Below are positions 15,957 to 23,506 of a stretch of DNA of 64,000 bases, one piece after another. The stretch is from contig DHJC01000073.1 in the NCBI GenBank assembly GCA_002404155.1, positions 62,001 through 126,000 on the forward strand, written 5' to 3'. Each line of letters opens with the position of its first letter. Within the stretch, counting starts at the first letter, position 1. The position numbers and the translations under genes are program-made. The notes under the pieces were generated by a model. It did no database searches and was not told the origin of the DNA. It saw only the letters and a list, made by a program, of their open reading frames with translations. This DNA is from Chloroflexi bacterium UBA4730 (GTDB taxonomy: Bacteria > Chloroflexota > Limnocylindria > P2-11E).

Positions 15957-16276
15957 TCAACGCGCCGGACCGCCCCAGACCGGCGCGTAGTGGCTGTACC
16001 AAGCGTCCCGCGAGACCTCCCGGCCGTCCTGGAGCACGCCGTTCGTCGAACGCCACTCGCTGCCCTCACCGACGACCGCCACGACCACGGCCTCGAGCAC
16101 CGCGGACTGGGCGAGCAGTCGCTCGCGCGCCGACGCGGCGGAGCGCCCGCCGATGTCGATCCCGCGGCGCGGACGCCCGGAACGATGTCATCGCCGAGCG
16201 ACGTCGCGGCCCAGCCGAGGCCGGCGGCCGTCGCGAAGAGGAGCACGAGGATCGCGATATGCCGCATCGGTCCCAT
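15957..16276 (-). pseudogene. Frameshifted small membrane-anchored protein
   Basis: From ATG 16276 or 16267 the frame reads MRHIAILVLLFATAAGLGWA then SLGDDIVPGVRAAG, a clear N-terminal membrane segment. Around base 16175 protein-like sequence jumps to another frame: RRGIDIGGRSAASARERLLA, VLEAVVVAVVGEGSEWRSTN, GVLQDGREVSRDAWYSHYAP, then VWGGPAR and stop at 15957. In the first frame the downstream translation turns Arg/Ser-rich and nonsensical and runs into the next gene. A single indel joins both parts into a ~100-residue protein. It could be a real pseudogene, programmed shift or sequence error. Confidence 0.55.
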
Positions 16277-16303
16277 CGTGTGCCGCGATGCGCAACGTGG
16301 CGG

Positions 16304-16317
16304 CGGCCGAACGTCGC
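16304..16317 (-). promoter_or_regulatory. Candidate DosR-like box before the frameshifted/zinc-finger/FMN-protein operon
   Basis: Minus strand reads GCGAC-GTTC-GGCCG, 27-36 bp upstream of the two possible starts. One mismatch in the GGCCC arm and no TAT after it, so weaker than the others. Confidence 0.35.
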
Positions 16318-16386
16318 GTTGTGGTTGAGCACTACGGCACCGCATCGCTCCTCGCGGCGCGGAACACGAGAGGAGCGGATCGCTTG

Positions 16387-17316
16387 TCACACGGCAATAG
16401 CCGCCGTCGGAGGCTTCTCGACGGGCGGTGCGCCCACGGACTGCCGGACGATGAGCACCGAGCACGGGGCTTGGTACAGAACGGTCCGCGCCACGCTGCC
16501 CAAGAGCAGGCGCGCGAGGCCGGTGTTGCCGCGCGAGCCCACGACGATCAGCTGTGCGTGTGCGGCGGCGATCGCATCCAGCAGACCGTCGGCAGAGGCT
16601 CCGGCACGGACCTCCGCGCTCGCCGTGAGTCCACGTTCGACCAGCCGCGCTGTGGCCGCATTTGCGACGCGCGCGCTTCTAGCGCGGCGCTCGTCGAGCA
16701 CCTCTTGCAGGAACTCGTCAGTGATGCCCGAACTCATCCCGGCGTCGGCGGTCATGTACCAGGGCGGGAGCAGGGGGCTCACACTGACCACGCGCACGGT
16801 CTCGTGGGCGAGGAACGGCCACGTCGCCACAAGCTCTTCAGCGTGCTTCGCGCCCTCCGACCCGTCGTGCCCGAGCACGATCGGCCCCAGGCTCGAGGAG
16901 CGGGCGACCAGCACCGGGCACGGAGCGTGGTCCACGACCTCGGCCGCGACCGATCCGAGCGTGAACGACGCGAACGCCCCGTGGTTGTGGCTCCCGATGA
17001 GCACCAACTCCGAGCCGAGCTGGCCCGCCTCGGAGACGATGGCGGTGGCTGGCCGGCCGAAGATGACACGTGCATGAACCGTGCGACCCGGACCGCTCAG
17101 CTCCTCCACCAGCGCGGCCAAGCGATCGTCGATCTCGTGGCGCCGCGCGGCGTACGCGGCCGCGAAGCGCTGCGGCCGCAGATCGATCTCGTCATCGATG
17201 AACTGATCGACCCGGAGCACCTCGATGACGGTGCCGGCCGGCCATGTGGTCGCGGCGGCGAGCGCCTCCGCGTGCTTGGCTGAAGGCGAGCCATCGGTCG
17301 CGAGCAGGATCTTCAT
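16387..17316 (-). CDS. Tandem universal stress protein, 309 aa
   Basis: Two UspA domains (residues ~1-145 and ~150-300). Domain 1 begins MKILLATDGSPSAKHA and ends with the ATP-binding pattern LIGSHNHGAFASFTLGSVA; domain 2 has IVLGHDGSEGAKHA and VVGSRGNTGLARLLLGSVA, then CSVLIVR. GxxG-x9-G(S/T) motifs in both halves suggest nucleotide binding. Tandem USPs such as Rv2623 are hallmark DosR products. Ribosome site GGGAGAA before ATG 17316. Last gene of the operon 17802-16387. Confidence 0.93.
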   Translation of the reverse strand: MKILLATDGSPSAKHAEALAAATTWPAGTVIEVLRVDQFIDDEIDLRPQRFAAAYAARRHEIDDRLAALVEELSGPGRTVHARVIFGRPATAIVSEAGQLGSELVLIGSHNHGAFASFTLGSVAAEVVDHAPCPVLVARSSSLGPIVLGHDGSEGAKHAEELVATWPFLAHETVRVVSVSPLLPPWYMTADAGMSSGITDEFLQEVLDERRARSARVANAATARLVERGLTASAEVRAGASADGLLDAIAAAHAQLIVVGSRGNTGLARLLLGSVARTVLYQAPCSVLIVRQSVGAPPVEKPPTAAIAV

Positions 17317-17338
17317 CAACGTTCTCCCACTTTCGGAG

Positions 17339-17521
17339 CTACGCGGCGCTCCGTACCCTGCGGTCCGCAGCACCGCGGCGCAGCGCCAACTCGAGTCGCC
17401 AATCGTTGCGCCGGCGCCAGGCGTCGGCGTAGCCACGGTCGTACGCCGCGATCGCGAGGAACGTCATCGCGATCGCGCCGACCGCGGCTCCGGCCACGAG
17501 TCCGATCAGCAAGAGGCCCAC
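17339..17521 (-). CDS. Small membrane protein, 60 aa
   Basis: One hydrophobic helix (MGLLLIGLVAGAAVGAIAMT) followed by an amphipathic basic tail AYDRGYADAWRRRNDWRLEL. GTG start at 17521, two bases after the stop of the DUF4342 gene, and 22 bp before the USP gene, so it sits between two genes of one operon. No known family. The position makes it likely to be translated. Confidence 0.55.
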   Translation of the reverse strand: MGLLLIGLVAGAAVGAIAMTFLAIAAYDRGYADAWRRRNDWRLELALRRGAADRRVRSAA

Positions 17522-17523
17522 CG

Positions 17524-17802
17524 TTACGCCGGCGTCTGGCTCTCGCGCCGCTCCACCACGACGGTGGCATCGGCCACGATCGTCGCGATCGTCGCGATCG
17601 CGGCCCAGATCGGAAGCAGCATCGCGCCGACGACGCCGATGGTGAGCGGAGCTTCGATCAGCGTGACGCCGTCACGGTCCTTCACGATCAGACGGCGCAC
17701 GTTGCCTTCGTGGATCAGGGCCTTGATCTTCTCGATGACCCGGTCCACGCCCTCGTCGTCGAGGTGGAAGGTCTCGCAGATCGTTTCCTTGGTGAGCGGC
17801 AC
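17524..17802 (-). CDS. DUF4342-type membrane-associated protein, 92 aa
   Basis: An N-terminal helical UBA-like part (PLTKETICETFHLDDEGVDR) is followed by RRLIVKDRDGVTLIEAPLTI, the DUF4342 core, and a hydrophobic helix VVGAMLLPIWAAIATIATIV. GTG start at 17802 follows an excellent ribosome site (AAGGAGGCG). First gene of the operon with the small membrane protein and the tandem USP, with a DosR-like box 56 bp upstream. Function unknown. Confidence 0.75.
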   Translation of the reverse strand: MPLTKETICETFHLDDEGVDRVIEKIKALIHEGNVRRLIVKDRDGVTLIEAPLTIGVVGAMLLPIWAAIATIATIVADATVVVERRESQTPA

Positions 17803-17858
17803 GGGACGCCTCCTTGGATTCTTCGAACAAGCATCGCCACGCGTGTCCCCGCCAACTA

Positions 17859-17872
17859 GGGCCAGTCGGCTC
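17859..17872 (-). promoter_or_regulatory. Candidate DosR-like box before DUF4342/USP operon
   Basis: Minus strand reads GAGCC-GACT-GGCCC followed by TAG, 56 bp upstream of the GTG at 17802. Confidence 0.45.
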
Positions 17873-17948
17873 ATCAAAGCGAGCCGCTCGGCTCTCGTCC
17901 CTGGTGGCCATGCGGCGACGCTGTTCGCACTCCGCCTCGAGGAGTGAG

Positions 17949-18503
17949 ATGAAAATCGTTGGCACCTGCGCTCTGATCGTGTTCGCCGTGATGTCATGTA
18001 CGGCACCGGCGGCACGGCCGAGCGCGTCACCGACACCGACCGCCACGACCGTCGCCTCAGCGTCACCGTCCCCGGGGACGGCGAGCTGGGTCGTGTACTT
18101 CGCGCGTGACCTCGCGAGTCCCGTCCCGGTGACGCTCGAGGGACCTGCTCCGGGCGCCGGCATCGAGCTGCGCGTGCGACAGCGGATGGAGCTCCTCGCC
18201 AACGGACCACGCAGCCGCGACGGCGGCGCGTTCAACGTGCTCCCTGGAATGAACGCGCGCCTCGCGACCGTCACGGTCGCCGCTGATCTGGCCACGCTGG
18301 ATTACCTCGTGCCCGAGGACGACTGGGGTCTGAACGGCAGCGCGACGCTGCGGGCCTTCGTCCAGCAGATGATCTTCACGGCCTCCGAGGAGCCGGGGAT
18401 CGTCCGCGTCCTCATCACCCAGAACGGCGGGCATCAAGCCATCGTCGGTGGTGAGGGGCTCGTCGTCTCGGCTCCCCAGACCCGCGCAGGGCTTGGCTAC
18501 TAG
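17949..18503 (+). CDS. GerMN-domain lipoprotein, 184 aa
   Basis: Signal sequence ends in a lipobox-like VMSC (Cys ~17), followed by a Ser/Thr/Pro linker (residues 20-45) and a GerMN domain: WVVYFARDL, ELRVRQRMELLANGP, GMNARLATVTVAADLATLDY, then LRAFVQQMIFTASEEPGIVR. GerMN domains occur in spore germination and cell-envelope lipoproteins, often bound to peptidoglycan-linked machinery. Ribosome site GGAG before ATG. Faces away from the DUF4342 operon; their starts are 146 bp apart. Confidence 0.75.
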   Translation: MKIVGTCALIVFAVMSCTAPAARPSASPTPTATTVASASPSPGTASWVVYFARDLASPVPVTLEGPAPGAGIELRVRQRMELLANGPRSRDGGAFNVLPGMNARLATVTVAADLATLDYLVPEDDWGLNGSATLRAFVQQMIFTASEEPGIVRVLITQNGGHQAIVGGEGLVVSAPQTRAGLGY

Positions 18504-18508
18504 CTCTC

Positions 18509-18707
18509 ATGCCGAACCAAGCAGCGCGCGTGATAGGGATGAGCGTGACCAGCGCGCATCCGCTGCTGGTGCCGAACGGGATCCCGGATAACTGGACGGC
18601 CGCGGTCGATGCGGATCGAGCGGCGTGCCGTACGTCCCGGGCGCCAGCGGACTCACCGATACGGAGTTCTGGCGGCTCGCCAACTCGCTCCACCCGAACC
18701 AGATCTA
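18509..18707 (+). pseudogene. Short frameshifted hypothetical gene
   Basis: From ATG 18509 (or 18539) the frame gives SVTSAHPLLVPNGIPDNWTA then AVDA. After about base 18610 that frame becomes low-complexity Arg/Ser, while the +1-shifted frame gives GSSGVPYVPGASGLTDTEFW then RLANSLHPNQI and a stop at 18705. The two pieces read as one continuous ~65-residue protein broken by an indel. I know no family for it. It starts 5 bp after the GerMN stop. Confidence 0.4.
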
Positions 18708-18855
18708 GCGGGGTCGAAGGTCCGGGGAAACCGGGCCACTCGGCACTCGTCGCGCCACCCCTCACGGAGCACGCTCGCGGTCGCGCGGCGCGCGCGCGCC
18801 ACGGACCGGAGATCCGTGGGCTTCCGCGTCGAACGCGGAGCAGGAAGGACCCGAC

Positions 18856-19521
18856 ATGACGCTCACCCGAGGCCGCGCCAAGACCGACCAAGAGATCCAG
18901 CTCGACGTTCTCGCGGAGATCGCTCGCGACTTCCGCTTCAAGCCGGCCGAGCTCGGGGTCGAGGTCGATGGCGGCATCGTCACGCTCACCGGCACCGTCT
19001 CCGGCTTCCGCAAGATCGGGGAGGCGGCCGAGCTCGCCACCGGCGTGCCAGGCGTCCGAGATGTCGCCAACGAGCTGACGGTCAACCCGGTCGCAACGTT
19101 CCGTGACGACACGGCCATCGCGCGAGCCGTCCGCAACGCGCTCGAGTGGGACGCGGTCGTTCCCGACGACCGGATCGACAGCATCGTTCGCCACGGCGTC
19201 GTGACGCTGACCGGCACCGTCGACTACGGCTTCCAGCGCAAGATGGCGGCGGATGCGATCGCCAACCTCAACGGCGTGGTATTCGTGAACAATCACATCC
19301 GCATCGTGCCGCCGGTCCGCTCCGATGCCGACATCTACGGCGAGCTCACGGCTGCGCTGCGCCGCCGCTTCCCGTCCGAGGACCTCGACGCGATCGTCGA
19401 CGCCGGCACCGTCACGCTCATGGGGACGGTCCCGAGCTATCGGATCCGCCGGGAGGCCGAGGGCGTCGCCTGGGCCACGCACGGCGTCCAAGCGCTCACG
19501 AACAACATCGTCATCGCCTGA
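18856..19521 (+). CDS. Three-BON-domain protein, 221 aa
   Basis: Very close paralogue of the protein at 6864-7532: the N-terminus TDQEIQLDVLAEI, three BON units with GIVTLTGTVSG, GVVTLTGTVDY and GTVTLMGTVPS, and the final ALTNNIVIA all align end to end. Ribosome site GGAAGGA before ATG 18856. The function is presumed envelope or osmotic stress protection by family; no signal peptide. Followed 38 bp later by an SDR gene. Confidence 0.88.
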   Translation: MTLTRGRAKTDQEIQLDVLAEIARDFRFKPAELGVEVDGGIVTLTGTVSGFRKIGEAAELATGVPGVRDVANELTVNPVATFRDDTAIARAVRNALEWDAVVPDDRIDSIVRHGVVTLTGTVDYGFQRKMAADAIANLNGVVFVNNHIRIVPPVRSDADIYGELTAALRRRFPSEDLDAIVDAGTVTLMGTVPSYRIRREAEGVAWATHGVQALTNNIVIA

Positions 19522-19559
19522 TCGAGGGAGAGACCACCACTCGAAGATGGAAGTGTGAG

Positions 19560-20348
19560 ATGACCCAGACGATCGTTCGACCGACCGACGCGGCCGAGGT
19601 TCGCGTTCCACGCCTACAGAACAAGGTGGCGATCGTCACCGGTGCCGGTTCCGGCATCGGCCGGGCGACCGCGGAGCTCTTCCACCGAGAGGGCGCGATG
19701 GTCGTAGCGGTCGATCAGGTTGCCGCCGGGCTCGCCCAGCTACCGGCGGACGAGCGCATGCAGAGCGTCGTCGCCGATGTCTCCAGGCGGGCCGACGACG
19801 AGCGAGCCGTGGCGACGGCGGTCGATCGTTTCGGCCGGCTCGACGCGCTGTGCAACGTCGCCGGCATCGTGGACCGACTACTCCCGGTCGGCGAGCTCAC
19901 CGACGAGGTGTGGGAGCACGTCCTGGCCGTGAACCTCACCGGTCCGATGCTGGCGATGCGCGCCGCCATCCCGGCGATGTTGCTGGGAGGAGGTGGCGTC
20001 ATCGTCAATATCTCATCGATCGGTGGGCTGTTCGGCGCACGCGGCGGCGCGGCGTACGCGGCCAGCAAGCACGGGCTCATCGGCCTCACGAAAAACGTGG
20101 CCGCGACCTACGGCCGCGAGGGCATCCGCGCGGTCGCTGTGTGTCCGGGCGCGGTCGACACCGGGATCAGCCTGGGCGGAGACCCCAGCCCCAGGGGCCT
20201 CGAGGCGCTGAACGCAACACTGCCAGCGAACCCGCGCGCCGCCGCCGCGCTCGAGATCGCGAATCTCATCCTGTTCCTCGCGTCGGACGAGGCCAGCTTC
20301 GTCAACGGCGCAGCCATCGTCGCCGACGGGGGTTGGACCGCCGCGTAA
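19560..20348 (+). CDS. Short-chain dehydrogenase/reductase, 262 aa
   Basis: Classical SDR: cofactor motif TGAGSGIG (~27-34), NVAG, catalytic Ser in NISSIGG, and YAASK (Tyr and Lys of the active site), followed by CPGAVDTGIS. An acidic residue after the second strand (VVAVDQ) suggests NAD rather than NADP. Ends SFVNGAAIVADGGWTAA as in FabG-like members. Start ATG 19560 follows GTGAG. Substrate cannot be told from sequence. Confidence 0.9.
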   Translation: MTQTIVRPTDAAEVRVPRLQNKVAIVTGAGSGIGRATAELFHREGAMVVAVDQVAAGLAQLPADERMQSVVADVSRRADDERAVATAVDRFGRLDALCNVAGIVDRLLPVGELTDEVWEHVLAVNLTGPMLAMRAAIPAMLLGGGGVIVNISSIGGLFGARGGAAYAASKHGLIGLTKNVAATYGREGIRAVAVCPGAVDTGISLGGDPSPRGLEALNATLPANPRAAAALEIANLILFLASDEASFVNGAAIVADGGWTAA

Positions 20349-20362
20349 CGGCCTCGGTTCGG

Positions 20363-20398
20363 GGGACGGTCCGCCCCATATCCGGTGACCTTCGGCCC
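20363..20398 (+). promoter_or_regulatory. Two tandem candidate DosR-like boxes upstream of small-ORF/aconitase unit
   Basis: Box 1, 20363-20376: GGGAC-GGTC-CGCCC. Box 2, 20385-20398: GTGAC-CTTC-GGCCC followed by TATT. Centres are 22 bp apart, two helical turns, as expected for cooperative binding. Box 2 ends 36 bp before the ATG at 20435. Box 2 is one of the closest matches to the mycobacterial DosR element. Confidence 0.55.
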
Positions 20399-20434
20399 TA
20401 TTGACCGCCGAGCGGCGAGCCGAAGATTTGAGGC

Positions 20435-20575
20435 ATGGACTTCGGAATCATGCTCACGACGGTGATCCTTTTCGCAGTCATGATCGCGACCGTTGCCGGC
20501 TTCGTCGCCGCACGCGTGCTGATGCACGCGGCCGAGACAAGATCGCCGAAGGGTCGTGAATCACATGACCGCTGA
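20435..20575 (+). CDS. Tiny membrane protein, 46 aa
   Basis: ATG 20435 opens a 46-codon frame: one transmembrane helix (LTTVILFAVMIATVAGFVAA) and a short charged tail ending ESHDR. It lies directly downstream of the best pair of regulatory boxes and overlaps the next tiny gene by 11 bp, which argues for real translation. Ribosome site weak (TTTGAGGC). No known family. Confidence 0.5.
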   Translation: MDFGIMLTTVILFAVMIATVAGFVAARVLMHAAETRSPKGRESHDR

Positions 20576-20708
20576 TGCGCTCGTCTTTCTCGTCGCGCTT
20601 GTCCTTCCGATCATGACCCTCGCCATCCTCGTCGGGTTGATCACCGGAGTCGCTGAGCTCGAACGCTCGCGCGACGAGCTCATCGAGCTCAGCGCGTCGA
20701 AGAGGTAG
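20565..20708 (+). CDS. Tiny membrane protein, 47 aa
   Basis: ATG 20565 overlaps the previous tiny gene. The product has one helix (LVFLVALVLPIMTLAILVGL) and an acidic/basic amphipathic tail ELERSRDELIELSASKR. A likely GAA/GGGT ribosome site lies inside the preceding gene. Together the two look like a small membrane pair, possibly stress-induced, placed ahead of aconitase. Confidence 0.5.
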   Translation: MTADALVFLVALVLPIMTLAILVGLITGVAELERSRDELIELSASKR

Positions 20709-20773
20709 GGTGGTGTTCTGGAAGAAGCGCGACCGCGCCCTACGGCAAGCGACTGCCTGAGCTCACGCTCTCG

Positions 20774-22726
20774 GTGACCGGCTCGGTCACGGAAACGATC
20801 CTCCGTGAGCATCTGATCGAGGGTGAGCTCACGCCGGGGAGCGAGATCGCGATCCGCATCGATCACACCCTGACCCAGGATGCGACCGGGACGTTGGCGT
20901 ATCTGCAGTTCGAGGCCCTCGGTCTCGAGCGCGTACGCAACGAGCTCGCGGTTTCCTATATCGACCACAACATGCTGCAGACCGGTTTCGAGAACGCGGA
21001 CGACCACCGGTTCCTGCAGAGCACGGCGGCGAGGTTCGGCGCGCACTTCTCGCGGCCGGGCAACGGGATCTGCCACCAGGTGCATCTGGAGCGCTTCGCC
21101 GCACCGGGCAAGACGCTGCTCGGCAGCGACTCGCACACCCCGACCGCCGGCGGGATGGGCATGCTCGCGATCGGTGCGGGCGGCCTCGACATCGCGATGG
21201 CCATGGCGGGAGAGCCGTTCATTCTCGAGATGCCGACGGTGGTGGCCGTCCGGCTGCACGGCGCACTCATGCCGATGGTCTCGGCCAAAGACATCATCCT
21301 CGAGCTGCTCCGGCGACTGAGCGTGCGCGGCGGCCGCGGGCGGATCTTCGAGTACATCGGCCCCGGCGTCGACGGGCTCTCGGTGCCCGAGCGGGCGACG
21401 ATCACGAACATGGGCGCCGAGCTCGGCGCGACGACCTCGATCTTCCCCAGCGACGAGCAGACCCGCCGCTACCTGCGCGCGCAGGGCCGCGAGCTCACCT
21501 GGCGTCGGCTGCTCGCCGATGCCGCCGGGTCGTACGCGGAGGAGCTCGCGATCGATCTGACGACCCTTGGACCGCTCGTAGCGCTGCCGCACTCGCCAGA
21601 CCACGTCGTGCCCATCACCGGCGTCGTCGGCACCCCCATCCAGCAGGTCGCGATCGGCTCGTGCACCAATTCGAGCTACCGGGACCTCCTGATCGCGGCG
21701 AAGATCCTCGAGGGTCACAGCATCGACCCGAGCGTTTCGCTCGTGGTGAGCCCTGGGTCGCGTCAGGCGTTCCTGATGGCCGAGCGCGAGGGCGTGATCG
21801 AGACCTTCGTGCGGGCCGGGGCACGGATCCTCGAGTCAGCCTGCGGCCCCTGCATCGGGATGGGTCAGGCGCCGGCGTCAGGCTCGGCGTCGCTGCGCTC
21901 GTTCAACCGCAACTTCAGCGGCCGCTCCGGAACCGCGGATGCCGGCGTGTACCTCGCCAGCCCCGAGGTCTGCGCCGCGAGCGCGCTGAGCGGCCGGATC
22001 AGCGATCCGCGCGACCTCGAGCGCATTCCTGAGGTGCGCGCGATCCCCGCTGCGTACCAGATCGACGACTCGCAGATCCTCGCGCCCGCACCGACCAGCG
22101 ACGTTGCGATCGTCCGCGGTCCGAACATCGCCCCACTCCCCACCTTCGGCCCGCTTCCGGCGACGGTCGCGGGTCCGCTGCTCAAGAAGCTCGGCGACGA
22201 CATCTCCACCGACGACATCCTCCCCGCCGGGGCCGAGATCCTGCCGTTCCGCTCGAACATCCCGGTGCTCGCGCGATTCACGTTCAAGCGCCTGGACCCG
22301 AGCTTCGCCACCCGCGCGGCAGCGCAGTCCGGCTCGTTCATCGTGGCGGGGCGCAACTACGGTCAAGGGAGCTCGCGCGAACACGCAGCCATGGTGCTGC
22401 GCTACCTCGGCGTCCAGGTCGTCATCGCGGAGTCCTTCGCCCGGATCCACGCAGCCAATCTGGTGAACTTCGGGATCGTCCCGCTGACCTTCGATGATCC
22501 GCGCGATCTGCAGCTGCTCCAAGAGGGCGACACGCTCGCGATCGAGGACATCGCCGGAGCGCTTGCTGTCGAGTCGGTGCCGATCCGGCTGGAAGTGTCG
22601 CGTCTGGAGCGGCCGGTGCTGCTCCGCCACCAGCTGACCGAGCGGCAGATCGCGATCCTCCAGGCCGGCGGGCTCCTCAACCGGGCCCGGCGCGCGGATC
22701 GCTCGAAGGCGGCGGCGCTGGCCTGA
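20774..22726 (+). CDS. Aconitate hydratase (short bacterial type), 650 aa
   Basis: Interconverts citrate and isocitrate through cis-aconitate with a [4Fe-4S] cluster. Cluster Cys visible: SCTNSS (~297) and CGPCIG (~357 and 360). Other landmarks: QDATGTLAYLQFEAL, GSDSHTPTAGGMGML, and the swivel domain with DDISTDDILPAG and NYGQGSSREHAAM. The ~650-residue form is normal for this aconitase subfamily. GTG start chosen because it fits the family N-terminus (TETILREHLIEGEL); the frame is open further upstream. Located 65 bp after the tiny membrane genes, possibly cotranscribed with them. Confidence 0.92.
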   Translation: MTGSVTETILREHLIEGELTPGSEIAIRIDHTLTQDATGTLAYLQFEALGLERVRNELAVSYIDHNMLQTGFENADDHRFLQSTAARFGAHFSRPGNGICHQVHLERFAAPGKTLLGSDSHTPTAGGMGMLAIGAGGLDIAMAMAGEPFILEMPTVVAVRLHGALMPMVSAKDIILELLRRLSVRGGRGRIFEYIGPGVDGLSVPERATITNMGAELGATTSIFPSDEQTRRYLRAQGRELTWRRLLADAAGSYAEELAIDLTTLGPLVALPHSPDHVVPITGVVGTPIQQVAIGSCTNSSYRDLLIAAKILEGHSIDPSVSLVVSPGSRQAFLMAEREGVIETFVRAGARILESACGPCIGMGQAPASGSASLRSFNRNFSGRSGTADAGVYLASPEVCAASALSGRISDPRDLERIPEVRAIPAAYQIDDSQILAPAPTSDVAIVRGPNIAPLPTFGPLPATVAGPLLKKLGDDISTDDILPAGAEILPFRSNIPVLARFTFKRLDPSFATRAAAQSGSFIVAGRNYGQGSSREHAAMVLRYLGVQVVIAESFARIHAANLVNFGIVPLTFDDPRDLQLLQEGDTLAIEDIAGALAVESVPIRLEVSRLERPVLLRHQLTERQIAILQAGGLLNRARRADRSKAAALA

Positions 22727-23051
22727 CGCCGACGGCAGCGGGATCACGACGATGGTGCGATCCGGGTCCGCGACCGCTCTGGCAGGGAGTTCGCGATCAG
22801 CGTGCGGGGTCACACCCTGCCCAGTGGTCAACCGCGCGATGGACCACTGCACCGTCAGCCAGACCCTGCGGTACCCGCCCCGGGTGGAGCTGCTCGTGGC
22901 TGATACGGGCGCGCTCAGCACCAGCGAGCTCATCGAGCGATCGGGGCCGTTCGACCCGCGGCCTGCGGGCCGTTCGCCTCGAGGTGCGAGCGTCACGGCG
23001 ACCGATGCTTGGCGGCAGCCTCGCACGTCGCGAGGCAGCAGGGAGACGGTG
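22727..23051 (+). other. 325-bp gap with no convincing gene
   Basis: Frames remain open here only because of high GC. One plus-strand stretch (MDHCTVSQTLRYPPRVELLV) is mildly protein-like but runs into the next gene's start without support. A palindromic GGGCC-GTTC-GACCC at 22944-22957 resembles the regulatory boxes but lies 94 bp from the next start. No RNA gene recognised. Confidence 0.4.
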
Positions 23052-23336
23052 ATGGGCGCTCTTGCTCTCACGGTCATCGTTGGCGCCGGGCTGGTCATCG
23101 GCTTCGGCGTGCAGTACCTGACGCACCCCCGGACCCAGCTGGACTGGCTGTTCGTGGCAATCGCCACGGGCATCGGCGCGTCCCTCGGCCGCGAGGTGCT
23201 GGCGAACGTGTTCGGCGTCATGGCCGGCGGCCCCGAGATCGACGGGCTTGTCATCATCCCCGCGGTCATCACGGGTCTGGTCCTCGGCCTGCTGGCCGAC
23301 GCGTTCGTCCGTTATATCGCGCTCGAGCCCGCCTAG
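23052..23336 (+). CDS. Small membrane protein, 94 aa
   Basis: ATG 23052 is preceded by AGGGAGACGGTG. Three hydrophobic helices: ALALTVIVGAGLVIGFGVQY, DWLFVAIATGIGASLG, and GLVIIPAVITGLVLGLLADA. Gly-rich helices recall small GlsB/YeaQ-type stress membrane proteins, but there is no clear family match. Followed by the USP operon. Confidence 0.6.
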   Translation: MGALALTVIVGAGLVIGFGVQYLTHPRTQLDWLFVAIATGIGASLGREVLANVFGVMAGGPEIDGLVIIPAVITGLVLGLLADAFVRYIALEPA

Positions 23337-23442
23337 CCCCCGCCCGACGCCTGGGCCCATTTCCCTCATGGCGACGCCGCCGCGGTCCCCACCACGGCGG
23401 CGTCACACCGTCTCGCAGACGGGTCATTCGTCTTGCCACGAC

Positions 23443-23456
23443 GAGTCGTTCGGCCC
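23443..23456 (+). promoter_or_regulatory. Candidate DosR-like box before USP/BON/VIT operon
   Basis: Plus strand reads GAGTC-GTTC-GGCCC followed by TCTCC, 50 bp upstream of the ATG at 23507. Confidence 0.45.
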
Positions 23457-23506
23457 TCTCCCCCACCCGACGTGCGCGGTAGGTTCGCCGTCGGAGGTTC
23501 GAGCTC

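Noticed and set aside
15419..17077. Plus-strand frame of 552 codons across the FMN-protein, zinc-finger and USP genes
   Set aside because: It is antisense to three recognisable genes and has low-complexity Arg/Pro/Ala composition.
18733..18746. GGGCC-ACTC-GGCAC box before the BON gene at 18856
   Set aside because: Arms fit only partly and the distance to the start (110 bp) is outside the range of the other boxes.
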